A stretch of DNA of 42,469 nt from assembly GCA_012031875.1 (NCBI GenBank), contig JAAUSZ010000011.1, positions 1-42,469 of the forward strand, given 5' to 3'. The translations under genes and the position numbers were made by a program. The notes below the pieces were generated by a model. The model ran no database searches, was not told where the DNA came from, and saw only the letters and a program-made list of their open reading frames with translations. The stretch comes from Desulfobacula sp. GTDB taxonomy: Bacteria > Desulfobacterota > Desulfobacteria > Desulfobacterales > Desulfobacteraceae. Shown one piece after another: positions 7,921-15,601 of this stretch (its first letter is position 1; every line of letters begins with the position of its first letter).

Positions 7921-8263
7921 GAAGTTTCTTCTTTGTTTTTGCCTTTCTTCTTTGTTTTTGCTTTTTTATTTTATCAATCAGTTCAACTTCTCCGGCATTT
8001 TTTCCGGCCATTGCCGCTTCAATCATGTCAATAAGTCTTCTTAATGCCAAGAACCGGTTTAATCCCTGGGACCTTGCTTTCCCACATTTCACGGATAATC
8101 GGCTTATTTTATGTTTAAGAAATACGGCAGATGAGGTCTTATTGATTTTTTGTCCTCCCCTGCCCGAGGATTTGATGAATTTTTCTTCAATGTCTTCTTT
8201 TTTGATGCCCAGATCCGACATTCGTTTTTCAAGAGCTGAAATTTTTTCTTTGCTTGGACCCAT
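7907..8263 (-). CDS. GGQ-domain peptide chain release factor-like protein
   Basis: This 118-residue protein has only the catalytic domain of class I release factors: FIKSSGRGGQKINKTSSAVF contains the universal GGQ, whose Gln positions water for hydrolysis of peptidyl-tRNA. Codon-recognition domains are absent. It ends in a very basic tail (KIKKQKQRRKAKTKKK), the arrangement seen in ArfB and in the mitochondrial MTRFR/C12orf65 group, which release peptides from stalled ribosomes. The N-terminal helix (KISALEKRMSDLGIKKEDIE) resembles the MTRFR-type bacterial family more than ArfB, which lacks that extension. It would complement the ssrA/smpB rescue system in the same window. It is convergent with the DUF503 gene. 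Confidence 0.85.
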   Translation of the reverse strand: MGPSKEKISALEKRMSDLGIKKEDIEEKFIKSSGRGGQKINKTSSAVFLKHKISRLSVKCGKARSQGLNRFLALRRLIDMIEAAMAGKNAGEVELIDKIKKQKQRRKAKTKKKLLIHE

Positions 8264-8448
8264 GATTCAGAAACCCATAAGGTTAATGATTTTTCCCATA
8301 AAACACAGGAAATGAGACTGCTTATAGAATTATACCCCGGTCCCGCATTTCCCACAACGCCTTTTCCCTCTCTTTTTTCACAGAATACTGTTTGTATTTT
8401 TGCTTCTATTGTTGTTAAGTTAAAAGATGAACCGGAGGAAGTAATGCG

Positions 8449-8793
8449 ATGAGAAATCTTGAAAACCGAAAAATCCTGATTGTGGATGACGTTCCTACTA
8501 ATATTACCGTCCTGACCGAAATCCTGATGTCGGATTACAAAATGGTGTGCGCCACCAATGGGAGTGATGCCTTGAAATTGGCTGCATCCTCCTCTCCGGA
8601 TCTCATCCTGCTCGATATTATGATGCCGGGCATGGATGGGTATGAAGTTTGCCGGCAATTGAAATCAGATGACCGGACACAAAAAATTCCGGTCATTTTT
8701 CTAACTGCAAAAAAGAAGAGGCGGATGAGGTTAAAGGACTTGAACTCGGTGCAGTGGACTATATTTCAAAACCCTTCAGTTCCGTCATATTAA
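8449..8793 (+). CDS. Receiver domain of a REC-PAS-GGDEF-EAL protein (piece 1 of 4)
   Basis: This frame encodes the N-terminal receiver domain of a ~726-residue c-di-GMP enzyme that spans 8449-10627. The domain is canonical: acidic pair in ILIVDDVPTN, phosphoacceptor Asp in LILLDIMMPGMDG, switch Thr in VIFLTAK. The frame then breaks at an A6 run (8709-8714), and the rest of the domain (DEVKGLELGAVDYISKPF, with the conserved Lys) continues in the next frame. A GGAGG at 8434-8438 precedes the ATG at 8449, which fits as the start; an ATG at 8444 is out of frame. The last residues of this ORF after TAKK are noise. Confidence 0.85.
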   Translation: MRNLENRKILIVDDVPTNITVLTEILMSDYKMVCATNGSDALKLAASSSPDLILLDIMMPGMDGYEVCRQLKSDDRTQKIPVIFLTAKKKRRMRLKDLNSVQWTIFQNPSVPSY

Positions 8794-9302
8794 AACACAA
8801 GGTGAGAATCCATCTGGAGCTGAAGCTTCATAGAGATAACCTTGAAGACATCATCCGGGAGAGAACCATTGAAATATCCAAATCCCATCATAAGCTCCAC
8901 CAGGAGATTACGGAGCGAATTCAGATCCAGAAGGCCCTGATCGAACAACGCGCCTATTTTTTGCAGCTTTTTCAAAATTCACCCCAGGCAATTATGATTG
9001 TTGAGCCGGATGGGAAAATTTTTGAAGTCAACAAAGGCTTTGAAAATATTTTTGGATATGCCGTAAACGAGATTAAAGGTCAATACTGTAAAAATCTCAT
9101 TGTTCCCGAAGAAATGGCGGCAGAGGACGAAACCTTTCACCAGCATATTCTTTCCGGAAAGATTGTCAGTAAGGAAACTTTTAGGTTACGTAAAAACGGG
9201 GAGCTGATACCGGTGTCTTTTCTCGGCTATCCGGCCATTGTCAAGGATCAGATCGAAGGGCTCTTTATTTGTACAGAGATATCTCTGAAAGAAAAAATTT
9301 GA
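8754..9302 (+). CDS. End of receiver plus PAS domain of the REC-PAS-GGDEF-EAL protein (piece 2 of 4)
   Basis: The genuine coding part of this frame begins at about 8715. It finishes the receiver domain (DYISKPFSSVILKHKVRIHL), then a coiled-coil signalling helix (EDIIRERTIEISKSHHKLHQ), then a PAS domain with the standard pattern FQNSPQAIMIVEPDGKIFEV, ENIFGYAVNEIKGQ, and ETFRLRKNGELIPVSFLGYP. PAS domains bind small ligands or cofactors and pass a signal to the output domain. The frame stops with TGA at 9300-9302 at an A6T3 run (9292-9300), and the protein goes on with EAQMLHQSFHDSLTGIPNRA in another frame, so the stop looks like a consensus error. Confidence 0.8.
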   Translation: MDYISKPFSSVILKHKVRIHLELKLHRDNLEDIIRERTIEISKSHHKLHQEITERIQIQKALIEQRAYFLQLFQNSPQAIMIVEPDGKIFEVNKGFENIFGYAVNEIKGQYCKNLIVPEEMAAEDETFHQHILSGKIVSKETFRLRKNGELIPVSFLGYPAIVKDQIEGLFICTEISLKEKI

Positions 9303-9309
9303 GGCCCAA

Positions 9310-10251
9310 ATGCTTCACCAGTCCTTTCATGACTCTCTTACAGGCATCCCCAACAGGGCCCTGCTTACGGAGCGGCTGAGCCGTTCATTGGCGCGTGCCA
9401 AAAGACGGGAAGAATATCAATTTGCCGTCCTCATGATCGATATCGACAATTTCAAATCCATCAATGACACTATTGGGCACCTGGCGGGCGACCAGTTCCT
9501 GATTCAATTTTCCAACCAGATAAAACAGTGTATTCGATCCACAGATACCATCGCGCGCATGGGGGGAGATGAATTTGCCGTATTGCTGGAAGAATTCAAG
9601 CATCCCCGTGAAATTTTTAAAATCGCAAGACGTATTTACAATATTGGGAAATCCAGTTTTTTCATTGAAAGAAATGAGGTGAAAATAAGTGCCAGCATCG
9701 GGATGGTGATAGAAACAAGATCCTATGACCTTGCTGAGCATATTCTGCGGGATGCGGATATTGCCATGTATCGGGTCAAGGAAACAGGAAAATCCAGCTT
9801 CAGAATTTTTAAAAAAGAAATGTATAAGATGACCCTTGAGTCTTTAAAAATGCAAAATGACTTGAGCCATGCTATTTTTAACAATGAGCTGGTCTTATAC
9901 TATCAACCGATTATGTCGGCGGCCAAAGAAAAACTGATCGGCTTTGAGGCCCTTGTCCGATGGAAACATCCTGTCAGAGGAATGGTCGGTCCGAATCTTT
10001 TTATTCCCCTTGCCGAAGAAACGGATCTTATCCTTCCCATGGGGCGTTTTGTAATTCAAGAGGCTTGCCGACAGTTGAAAGAATGGCATGATCTTGTCCC
10101 GGGCGCCGACAGGCTCACCATGAATGTGAATGTCTCAACAAAACAATTTATGGATGGTGAGCTAACCAATTTTATTATCAAAGCCCTTGAAGAAAAACAA
10201 ACTGGCACCGGAATACCTGAATCTCGAAATTACGGAGAGCCTCATCATTAA
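9310..10251 (+). CDS. Diguanylate cyclase (GGDEF) domain and first part of the EAL domain (piece 3 of 4)
   Basis: The GGDEF domain makes c-di-GMP from two GTP. It is intact: HDSLTGIPNRALL at its start, an inhibitory I-site RSTD placed five residues before GGDEF, and ARMGGDEFAVLLEE. It is followed by the start of an EAL phosphodiesterase domain with FEALVRWKHP, whose Glu is catalytic. Because both active sites look complete, the protein may be bifunctional, with the receiver and PAS domains choosing the direction. The frame diverges at about 10193-10197 (A5), where the EAL sequence shifts into the 10187-10627 ORF; the last ~20 residues here are noise. Confidence 0.85.
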   Translation: MLHQSFHDSLTGIPNRALLTERLSRSLARAKRREEYQFAVLMIDIDNFKSINDTIGHLAGDQFLIQFSNQIKQCIRSTDTIARMGGDEFAVLLEEFKHPREIFKIARRIYNIGKSSFFIERNEVKISASIGMVIETRSYDLAEHILRDADIAMYRVKETGKSSFRIFKKEMYKMTLESLKMQNDLSHAIFNNELVLYYQPIMSAAKEKLIGFEALVRWKHPVRGMVGPNLFIPLAEETDLILPMGRFVIQEACRQLKEWHDLVPGADRLTMNVNVSTKQFMDGELTNFIIKALEEKQTGTGIPESRNYGEPHH

Positions 10252-10627
10252 AAATGCAAAATCCGTGATTTCGAAGCTGTCTGTTTTAAAAAATCATGGC
10301 ATTAAGGTGGTATTGGATGATTTCGGTACCGGCTATTCTTCCTTATCCTATATTCAGGATTTTCAGATCGACAGCATAAAAATTGACCGTTCATTCATTA
10401 ATGATCTGGATCGAGAAAGCGGCAGCGTCGAGATTGTAAAAATGATCCTCGCCTTATGCCGGAATCTTGGGCTCGGCGTGGTGGCCGAGGGGGTTGAGAG
10501 GGATACACAGCTCAATATTCTCAAGGAACTGAAATGCGAAAAAATACAAGGATTTTACTTCTCAAAACCGATTGATAAAGATAATGCCGCGGATCTGATA
10601 AAAGCCGAATTCATGGCTTCTGAATAA
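10187..10627 (+). CDS. Second part of the EAL phosphodiesterase domain (piece 4 of 4)
   Basis: This frame carries the rest of the EAL domain, which hydrolyses c-di-GMP to pGpG. Catalytic and metal-binding motifs are all present: LNLEITES, LDDFGTGYSSL, IKIDRSFI, VVAEGVE and IQGFYFSKP. No degenerate position was noticed, so activity is expected. The ORF's apparent TTG start is an artefact of the indel at about 10193-10197. The 3' end overlaps the convergent hybrid kinase gene by 17 bases, so the two transcripts would be antisense at their ends. Confidence 0.8.
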   Translation: MKKNKLAPEYLNLEITESLIIKNAKSVISKLSVLKNHGIKVVLDDFGTGYSSLSYIQDFQIDSIKIDRSFINDLDRESGSVEIVKMILALCRNLGLGVVAEGVERDTQLNILKELKCEKIQGFYFSKPIDKDNAADLIKAEFMASE

Positions 10628-11828
10628 ACGTTTTGATTACCTGTCTGGCTTTCTCAAACTGATATATGGATATTTCATTTTCAAGTTTCATGGAAAGGGT
10701 AGAAAGTTCCATATCCTGGAAATCTTCCAGATATTTCTTAAACCGGTCAAATTTTATTTTTGATAGTGCAGGATCATATTCTTCAAGGCTTTTATCCAGA
10801 TCCTGAAGCATGGTTTTTAATTTTTCAGGATCATTGTCCTGATCCTCCCGGGGAAGGATACCGGATTCTTTAACAGAGTGGCCTGCTTTAAAACTTTCCA
10901 GGGCTTCCTTGGCTTCCAAAAAATATTGTTCAACCTGTAAAAGCCGGGTATTGATCTCATCCGTATCTCTCTTCTCGATGGCTTTTTCAAGACATTGGGA
11001 AGCGCTGTAAAGTTCGGTTATACAAAGGTTCCCCGCAGATCCTTTCAAGGAATGGGTCGCCGCCTTTGCTTCGGCCGGAATATCCTGTTGAATACATTCC
11101 TTTAACTTATTCAGCACCGGATAAAGGTCAATAAAAAACTGGGAAAGAATAACGATATATCTTTCAAAGCTGCATCCCATAAGGTCCATTCCTTTATCAA
11201 CATCAATGCCTGGAATATGAATGGAGTCGGCCCGGTCCCTTTTATCTGGTTCAAAGGGCGTTTTAATCGGGTCATAGTTTAACCTGCCATTGGGAATATG
11301 TTTGCTTAAGACCTTATACAATTTTAACCTGTCTATGGGCTTTGATATATAATCATTCATACCCGCGGCAATACACTTTTCACGATCCCCCCTCATGGCA
11401 TGGGCCGTCATGGCGATGATGGGCAGGTTTTTTTCCCCAAGGTCTCTGCGAATCCGGACGGTCGCCTCCAACCCGTCCATTTCCGGCATCTGAACGTCCA
11501 TCAGCACCACATCAAAATTTTCTTTTTTAATTTTTTCAATGGCCTCCTTACCGTTTACGGCTTTATGAACCGTCATCCCGGCAAGAGTAAGGATTTCAAC
11601 CGCCACCATCTGGTTCACGGGGTTATCCTCTGCAAGCAATACTTTGGCCGTTGAGGTATATCCATGGATTTTCTTTAAATCCGGTTGTGAAATAAAACCG
11701 GACTGCCGGCCAAAGGCCTCCATGATGGCATCGAATAAATATGAGGGGATCACGGGTTTCTGTAAAAAATAATAGGCCATCCCCTGTTTTACAGCAGAAT
11801 TTTTTTCAAGGACATTGAGGGTGTCCAT
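10611..11828 (-). CDS. Receiver and HPt domains of a membrane hybrid histidine kinase (C-terminal piece)
   Basis: This piece completes the hybrid kinase that starts at 13726. It begins with the end of a first receiver domain (MDTLNVLEKNSAVKQGMAYY, then FLQKPV). A full second receiver follows (VLLAEDNPVNQMVAVEIL, phosphoacceptor Asp in FDVVLMDVQMPEMDG, IIAMTAHA, DYISKPI), then an HPt domain with the phospho-His motif ATHSLKGSAGNL, and a helical tail of about 90 residues. This gives a four-step His-Asp-His relay within one protein. Upstream, the first receiver is broken by two indels near 11841-11848 and 11991-12000. The ATG at 11828 is internal to that receiver and not a real start. Confidence 0.85.
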   Translation of the reverse strand: MDTLNVLEKNSAVKQGMAYYFLQKPVIPSYLFDAIMEAFGRQSGFISQPDLKKIHGYTSTAKVLLAEDNPVNQMVAVEILTLAGMTVHKAVNGKEAIEKIKKENFDVVLMDVQMPEMDGLEATVRIRRDLGEKNLPIIAMTAHAMRGDREKCIAAGMNDYISKPIDRLKLYKVLSKHIPNGRLNYDPIKTPFEPDKRDRADSIHIPGIDVDKGMDLMGCSFERYIVILSQFFIDLYPVLNKLKECIQQDIPAEAKAATHSLKGSAGNLCITELYSASQCLEKAIEKRDTDEINTRLLQVEQYFLEAKEALESFKAGHSVKESGILPREDQDNDPEKLKTMLQDLDKSLEEYDPALSKIKFDRFKKYLEDFQDMELSTLSMKLENEISIYQFEKARQVIKTFIQKP

Positions 11829-11891
11829 GATGATTACCGGGATGGTTCTTGATGAACTCCTTTTCCTGATTCCTGAAAAGATGATCTGCCG

Positions 11892-12995
11892 TCATGTCCG
11901 GTAGTGTCGTGTCGGCAATAATAAGATCAAAAGGATGACCTTCTGAATATTTATCAAAGAGCGCCATGGCCTCTTCACCGTTTTTGCCATAGAAGAACGG
12001 AATCCGAAGGAAACCAGCATCTCATTTAAAACATGCTGCACAGAGAGGTTATCCTCCACCACAAGGATATTCATGCCCTTAAGTTCATAAGGAAATTTAA
12101 ACAAATTTCCCGTGGATGGATTTTTCTTTTCAAAACTTAAGATAAAACCGAAAAGGCTTCCTTTCCCCGGCATACTGTCAACCGTAATGGTGCCCTTCAT
12201 TGCCGAGATGATCCTCTGGCAGATAGCCAAGCCTAATCCTGTCCCCCCGTATTTTCGGGTGGTTGAACTGTCGGCCTGGGCAAATGCATTGAAAAGTTTT
12301 TGCTGGATGTCAGGTTCGATTCCAATACCGGAATCCTGGATGCCGAATGCCAATACGATCTGATCCGATGTCTCGTCAACGACTTGTATCCGGATAATGA
12401 TCTCACCTTTTTCTGTAAATTTTACTGCATTGGAAGTTAAATTCACAATCACCTGCTGAAGGCGTAAAGGATCACCGATCATTTCAAGGGGGATGTCAAG
12501 GGCCATGTCGATAATCATTTCGAGATTCTTTTTTTTGAGATCATCAACAAACAGATCTGCAACATGCTTGATAATATCCCGGATTTGAAAAGGTATTTTT
12601 TCAATCTCAAGCTTTCCGGCTTCAATTTTGGAAAAATCCAGGATCTCGTTGATGATCCCCAGAAGGGATTTTGCAGAAGAATTGATGATGGAAATATACT
12701 CCAGGCGCTTCTGCGTTTTTAAATCCGGATTTATCGCCAAATCGGACATTCCGATAATGGCATTCATGGGTGTCCGGATTTCATGGCTCATATTTGCAAG
12801 AAAACTGCTTTTGGCCTGGGTTGATTCATCTGCAACCTCTTTGGCTTTCTGAAGTTCGCTATTAGCTTTTTTTAATTCCTGGGTTCTATCTTCCACCCGG
12901 ATCTCAAGTTCACTATGAATTTTTCGCAATTCTTGCTCAACACGCTTCCGCTCAATAATTTCCAGCTTAAGATCCTTGTTGGTGGCCGCCAGCAT
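11892..12995 (-). CDS. Histidine kinase core of the membrane hybrid kinase (middle piece)
   Basis: This frame holds the catalytic core. A coiled coil (ERTEM... [18 protein letters not shown]) leads to the dimerisation domain with the phospho-His in [18 protein letters not shown]. The ATPase domain has its N box ([16 protein letters not shown]), G1 box ([10 protein letters not shown]), F box and G2 ([14 protein letters not shown]). The start of receiver 1 follows ([20 protein letters not shown]). After about 12000 the frame is off by one, and receiver 1 continues in another frame as [13 protein letters not shown] and [13 protein letters not shown], then returns to the next piece. All catalytic residues expected for autophosphorylation are present. 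Confidence 0.9.
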   Translation of the reverse strand: MLAATNKDLKLEIIERKRVEQELRKIHSELEIRVEDRTQELKKANSELQKAKEVADESTQAKSSFLANMSHEIRTPMNAIIGMSDLAINPDLKTQKRLEYISIINSSAKSLLGIINEILDFSKIEAGKLEIEKIPFQIRDIIKHVADLFVDDLKKKNLEMIIDMALDIPLEMIGDPLRLQQVIVNLTSNAVKFTEKGEIIIRIQVVDETSDQIVLAFGIQDSGIGIEPDIQQKLFNAFAQADSSTTRKYGGTGLGLAICQRIISAMKGTITVDSMPGKGSLFGFILSFEKKNPSTGNLFKFPYELKGMNILVVEDNLSVQHVLNEMLVSFGFRSSMAKTVKRPWRSLINIQKVILLILLLPTRHYRT

Positions 12996-13009
12996 TTCGG
13001 TTCTTTCTT

Positions 13010-13726
13010 TTACCCTGTCTTCCAGGAATTGGTTTGCTTCATGGGTCTTTTGGCGCTCTTCCTCAAGGAGTCTGGCAAGAAAAAATCTCTTCTGGCGGCA
13101 TACTCGATATAATAGCAGGAGAACATGCCGATAACATTGGCACTGATAAAGAAAAAATTGTTATTGATCAGTATGGGCAAAGGAGTATCACTGATGACGG
13201 TGGCCCCGATCTCATAACAAAAAACAATAAACCATCCCGCCACGGTTGCCCAGACAATCCTGGCCCGGATGAATGAATATCCGAAAATAAAAATCAGCAT
13301 CAATCCTGCATAGTATGAATAATTTACAGGCGGCGGCGCAATGACAATCATGGCGATGATCCCCATCCCGGCAAGCACAACCGTAAACGCCAGAGAAAAC
13401 TGCATATATTTTTTATAAAACGGGGTAAACGAACCGGCAAGGATCAGGGCGGTTACAGGGCAAAAAACGGCATATCTTATAAACCACAACTGGTTGCGCA
13501 TCTGCGGCATCAGTTGTGCATCCAGAATACCGAATATAGAATAAAAAATGATGGCAATAAAAAGAGAAATTCTGACTTGGTTAATGAATTTGAGATAATA
13601 ATCTTCTAAAAATTCTTTCTCAAGTTCCCCGGATTCAGCAGTAAAAGATAAGGTCAGCCAGTTGAGCTGCATCTCAGCAGGGTTAAAGGCAGCACCTGAA
13701 GAATTCACTTTTGAATTGAATTCCAA
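13010..13726 (-). CDS. N-terminal membrane sensor domain of the hybrid kinase
   Basis: The N-terminal ~210 residues hold about six hydrophobic segments: [89 protein letters not shown] and [20 protein letters not shown]. There is little outside the membrane, so the input is probably a hydrophobic ligand or a membrane-level signal. The end continues across an A6 run (13080-13085 on the plus strand) into [20 protein letters not shown] and the kinase coiled coil. With all pieces joined, the protein would be about 1,040 residues (13726 down to 10611). It starts 15 bases after the PhcB-like methyltransferase, on the same strand, which implies one operon. Confidence 0.85.
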   Translation of the reverse strand: MEFNSKVNSSGAAFNPAEMQLNWLTLSFTAESGELEKEFLEDYYLKFINQVRISLFIAIIFYSIFGILDAQLMPQMRNQLWFIRYAVFCPVTALILAGSFTPFYKKYMQFSLAFTVVLAGMGIIAMIVIAPPPVNYSYYAGLMLIFIFGYSFIRARIVWATVAGWFIVFCYEIGATVISDTPLPILINNNFFFISANVIGMFSCYYIEYAARRDFFLPDSLRKSAKRPMKQTNSWKTG

Positions 13727-13741
13727 TGTGTCAATTCCCTG

Positions 13742-14656
13742 TTATTGATTTATAAAAGTTTTTCCGCGTTTCATGTGAAGGAATAAATTGACTCCCTCGG
13801 GCTCCTGGCCGATACAGATATCTACCTCTTTGAAATTACAGGATTTAGCCAGCGAGAACAATTGATCCCGTGTCCGATGCCTCAATCTCCAGTCACCGAC
13901 AACCTCCATGTATGGCAATGTCGGGTTGCTTGTTGAAAAATTCCCCACAACAAGCTCACCATCCTCTTCCAATAAAGGGAGGATATGATTCAGAAGAAAG
14001 ATAAATTTTTTATCATTAAGATAGTCAAATAATCCGGCTGACCATATCAGCCGATATTTTTTTGTTGTTGAAAAATCAAAGGCATTTGTATGAAGGAAAT
14101 GAATGTGCTCGATAAAATCCTTACATAGATTTTTTGCATAAGATATGGCAAGCGGGTCAAATTCCACATTATCAAAAACAAGGGTTCTGTCATTTCTTTG
14201 GGAGAAAAATTCAAACAGGTCCCTGGCAGGACCACTGGCTATATTTAGTACCCGCCCGCCGGAATCTTTGGGATTTAGATTTTCAAGGCTGTTTAAAAGA
14301 TCAATGAAATATTGCTTCCTATTTCTGACGGCCAGGGGGGCTTTCTGAAGTTGAAAGTAAAGATCCCATTTCCTTAACTCAGGGTCATTTGATGTCTGTT
14401 CAAGATAGATTTTCTCAATAATTTCATAATCACCGGGATATCCATGGGGTTTGTTATAGACAAATCCTTGAAGGGTTAAGATAGATAGGGCTTCCCCCAT
14501 CTCATTGCGTAAGGATTGGAGGTCATTTTCGCTTATTTTACCATTTTTAAATTCAGTATGAATTGTTTCAAACCAGCCTGTTAACTCATGATATTCCGAC
14601 GAGTCCGGCCCTCCCTTTTTAACAAGTTCTTTGAGAAAAGCAATATGATCTTCCAT
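13742..14656 (-). CDS. PhcB-like class I SAM-dependent methyltransferase
   Basis: A 304-residue methyltransferase. Residues ~125-290 have a Rossmann SAM-binding fold: motif I is VLNIASGPARDLFEFF, the acidic loop is VEFDPLAISYAKN, and motif IV/V is around LIWSAGLFDYLNDKKFIFLL. The N-terminal ~120 residues carry two motifs I associate with the PhcB family: KPHGYPGDYEIIEKIYLE and PLAVRNRKQYFIDLL. In Ralstonia, PhcB makes the quorum signal 3-hydroxypalmitate methyl ester and is encoded with the sensor kinase PhcS. Here a membrane hybrid kinase follows 15 bases downstream, the same logic. The methyltransferase class is firm; the PhcB relationship is from recalled motifs; the substrate is not determined. 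No O-methylated product can be read from sequence. Confidence 0.75.
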   Translation of the reverse strand: MEDHIAFLKELVKKGGPDSSEYHELTGWFETIHTEFKNGKISENDLQSLRNEMGEALSILTLQGFVYNKPHGYPGDYEIIEKIYLEQTSNDPELRKWDLYFQLQKAPLAVRNRKQYFIDLLNSLENLNPKDSGGRVLNIASGPARDLFEFFSQRNDRTLVFDNVEFDPLAISYAKNLCKDFIEHIHFLHTNAFDFSTTKKYRLIWSAGLFDYLNDKKFIFLLNHILPLLEEDGELVVGNFSTSNPTLPYMEVVGDWRLRHRTRDQLFSLAKSCNFKEVDICIGQEPEGVNLFLHMKRGKTFINQ

Positions 14657-14978
14657 AGCTAATGTTCTCCAACTGAAGTAAAATATCGATAAAATTAAAA
14701 TTCCTTATCGCTAAAAACCGCCCCATAATTTAAAAAATGCCTATAAAAGGCCATTTCAATAAAATTATAGACCTAATTACATAAATCAATATCTATTGTC
14801 AAATATTATAAAGGCCCTGGATTCACAAATAAAAAAGCCGGTTCATTTTCATAGTTTCTGTGACGGTTGCTGCATCTCCTATGATTTATTTGACAAATCC
14901 CGTTTTTTAATAGATATTTCATATGGATGCGTTAAAAAAATCCACATTTTTCCAGTGTAGATTTTAAGGAGCCGCCTA
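14657..14978. other. Intergenic control region between the methyltransferase and the small basic gene
   Basis: This stretch of about 320 bases is AT-rich and has no gene that I can support. It separates two divergent transcripts: the methyltransferase-kinase operon to the left and the small basic gene to the right. It contains a plausible rightward promoter at 14890-14918 and the ribosome binding site for the small gene at 14966-14971. The leftward promoter must lie in 14660-14860, where several TATAAT-like and TAAAAT-like boxes occur, but I cannot choose one. Confidence 0.5.
14890..14918 (+). promoter_or_regulatory. Candidate sigma-70 promoter for the small basic gene
   Basis: A consensus -35 box TTGACA (14890-14895) is followed after 17 bases by GATATT (14913-14918), four of six matches to TATAAT. 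Transcription would start near 14925, leaving a leader of about 50 bases before the AAGGAG and ATG of the small gene. Confidence 0.45.
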
Positions 14979-15138
14979 ATGCAAAAAAAAAGAGAAGCGC
15001 ACGGACACAGATCGCCGTGATTCAAATGATAAAAGATCAGAAGGCTTTGTTAAATATTTCATTCCAGCGAAAGAAGAAAAACGAAGCGGTAAAGACCGGC
15101 GAAAACCAAATCCTGATTCCGATCTTGGCAGAAAGTGA
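14979..15138 (+). CDS. Small highly charged protein, unknown (broken by an A9 run)
   Basis: An ATG at 14979 sits 8 bases after an AAGGAG (14966-14971). As written, the frame stops after 13 codons. If the A9 run at 14983-14991 is one base too long, it continues as a 52-residue protein to TGA at 15136-15138: MQKKEKRTDTDRRDSNDKRS, then a short aromatic patch (FVKYFIPAK), then EEKRSGKDRRKPNPDSDLGR. The repeated RR/DRR/RSGKDRR character is not random and matches basic linker-like proteins seen in related bacteria, which I recall but cannot name. No function is assigned. It ends just before the ssrA terminator, to which it is convergent. Confidence 0.55.
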
Positions 15139-15140
15139 AA

Positions 15141-15169
15141 AGGCCTTAAACCGTAGCGGAGTAAGGCCT
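15141..15169 (-). terminator. Rho-independent terminator of ssrA
   Basis: An inverted repeat AGGCCTTA / TAAGGCCT (15141-15148 and 15162-15169) with a 13-base loop lies 8 bases beyond the tmRNA 3' end on the minus strand. On that strand the stem is followed by TTTTCACTTTC, which fits a terminator with a short T-tail. Confidence 0.7.
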
Positions 15170-15177
15170 GATAGTGG

Positions 15178-15536
15178 TGGTGGAGGCGGCGGGAGTTGAA
15201 CCCGCGTCCGAAAACAATCAACCTGGGCTTCTACATACTTATCTCAAAATTTATGATTCAATGCCTTGTCTCCTATGAGATGGATACATGGCACTATATC
15301 CTGAAAAGTTTAGCTTTTAAGGGTCAGGCGCCCTTAAGAAGCGATCCTGCAAAGTCGACGCCCCGGTCTGAAATCTGCAGGAAGGATTTCAGCGGGACGG
15401 AAGCCGCCTTAAGCAGCTACAGCGTAGTTATAATCGTCTGCGATTATATTTATGTTTTGCCGGGTTTTACGAGATGACAAAAAGCTCGGTATGCTACCTC
15501 AGGCCTCAAAATCTCCGTCGAAGCCATTACGCCCCC
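15178..15536 (-). ncRNA. ssrA: Transfer-messenger RNA (tmRNA)
   Basis: tmRNA frees stalled ribosomes and adds a degradation tag. The tRNA-like ends are clear on the minus strand: the 5' end GGGGGCGTAATGGCTTCGAC at 15536 downwards, and the 3' end with T-arm GCGGGTTCAACTCCCGC, acceptor strand CGCCTCC and an encoded ACCA at 15178. The GGGGGCG and CGCCTCC strands pair, with G-U pairs. The resume site is TAATC followed by GCA at 15441, and the tag ORF ends with TAA. The gene is 359 bases, normal for a one-piece tmRNA. It lies directly downstream of smpB, whose product is its protein partner, and has its own promoter and terminator. Confidence 0.95.
15409..15441 (-). other. tmRNA tag-peptide reading frame (ADDYNYAVAA)
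   Basis: Within ssrA, the frame after the TAATC element reads GCA GAC GAT TAT AAC TAC GCT GTA GCT GCT TAA, giving the tag ADDYNYAVAA. The AVAA end is the usual C-terminal degron for ClpXP-type proteases. The resume codon GCA and its upstream context match the E. coli arrangement TAGTC-GCA. Confidence 0.9.
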
Positions 15537-15563
15537 AAATTTTAAAAGATCAGATATGCCTTT

Positions 15564-15591
15564 AATATACGCTTAAATGTTTAAAAGTCAA
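15564..15591 (-). promoter_or_regulatory. ssrA promoter
   Basis: On the minus strand, TTGACT (15586-15591) and TATATT (15564-15569) are separated by 16 bases, a strong sigma-70 type promoter. It lies between the smpB stop and the mature tmRNA 5' end, leaving a leader of about 20 bases that RNase P would remove. Confidence 0.8.
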
Positions 15592-15601
15592 TATCGACAA
15601 G

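Noticed and set aside
8709-10201. Programmed ribosomal frameshifting in the REC-PAS-GGDEF-EAL gene
   Set aside because: Three successive shifts in one gene with no downstream stem-loop and no consistent slippery heptamer are not plausible as a programmed event.
15178-15209. Stand-alone tRNA gene suggested by GGGTTCAACTCCC and CCA
   Set aside because: The T-arm and CCA belong to tmRNA: its 5' end with the paired GGGGGCG lies at 15536 and there is no anticodon arm in between.
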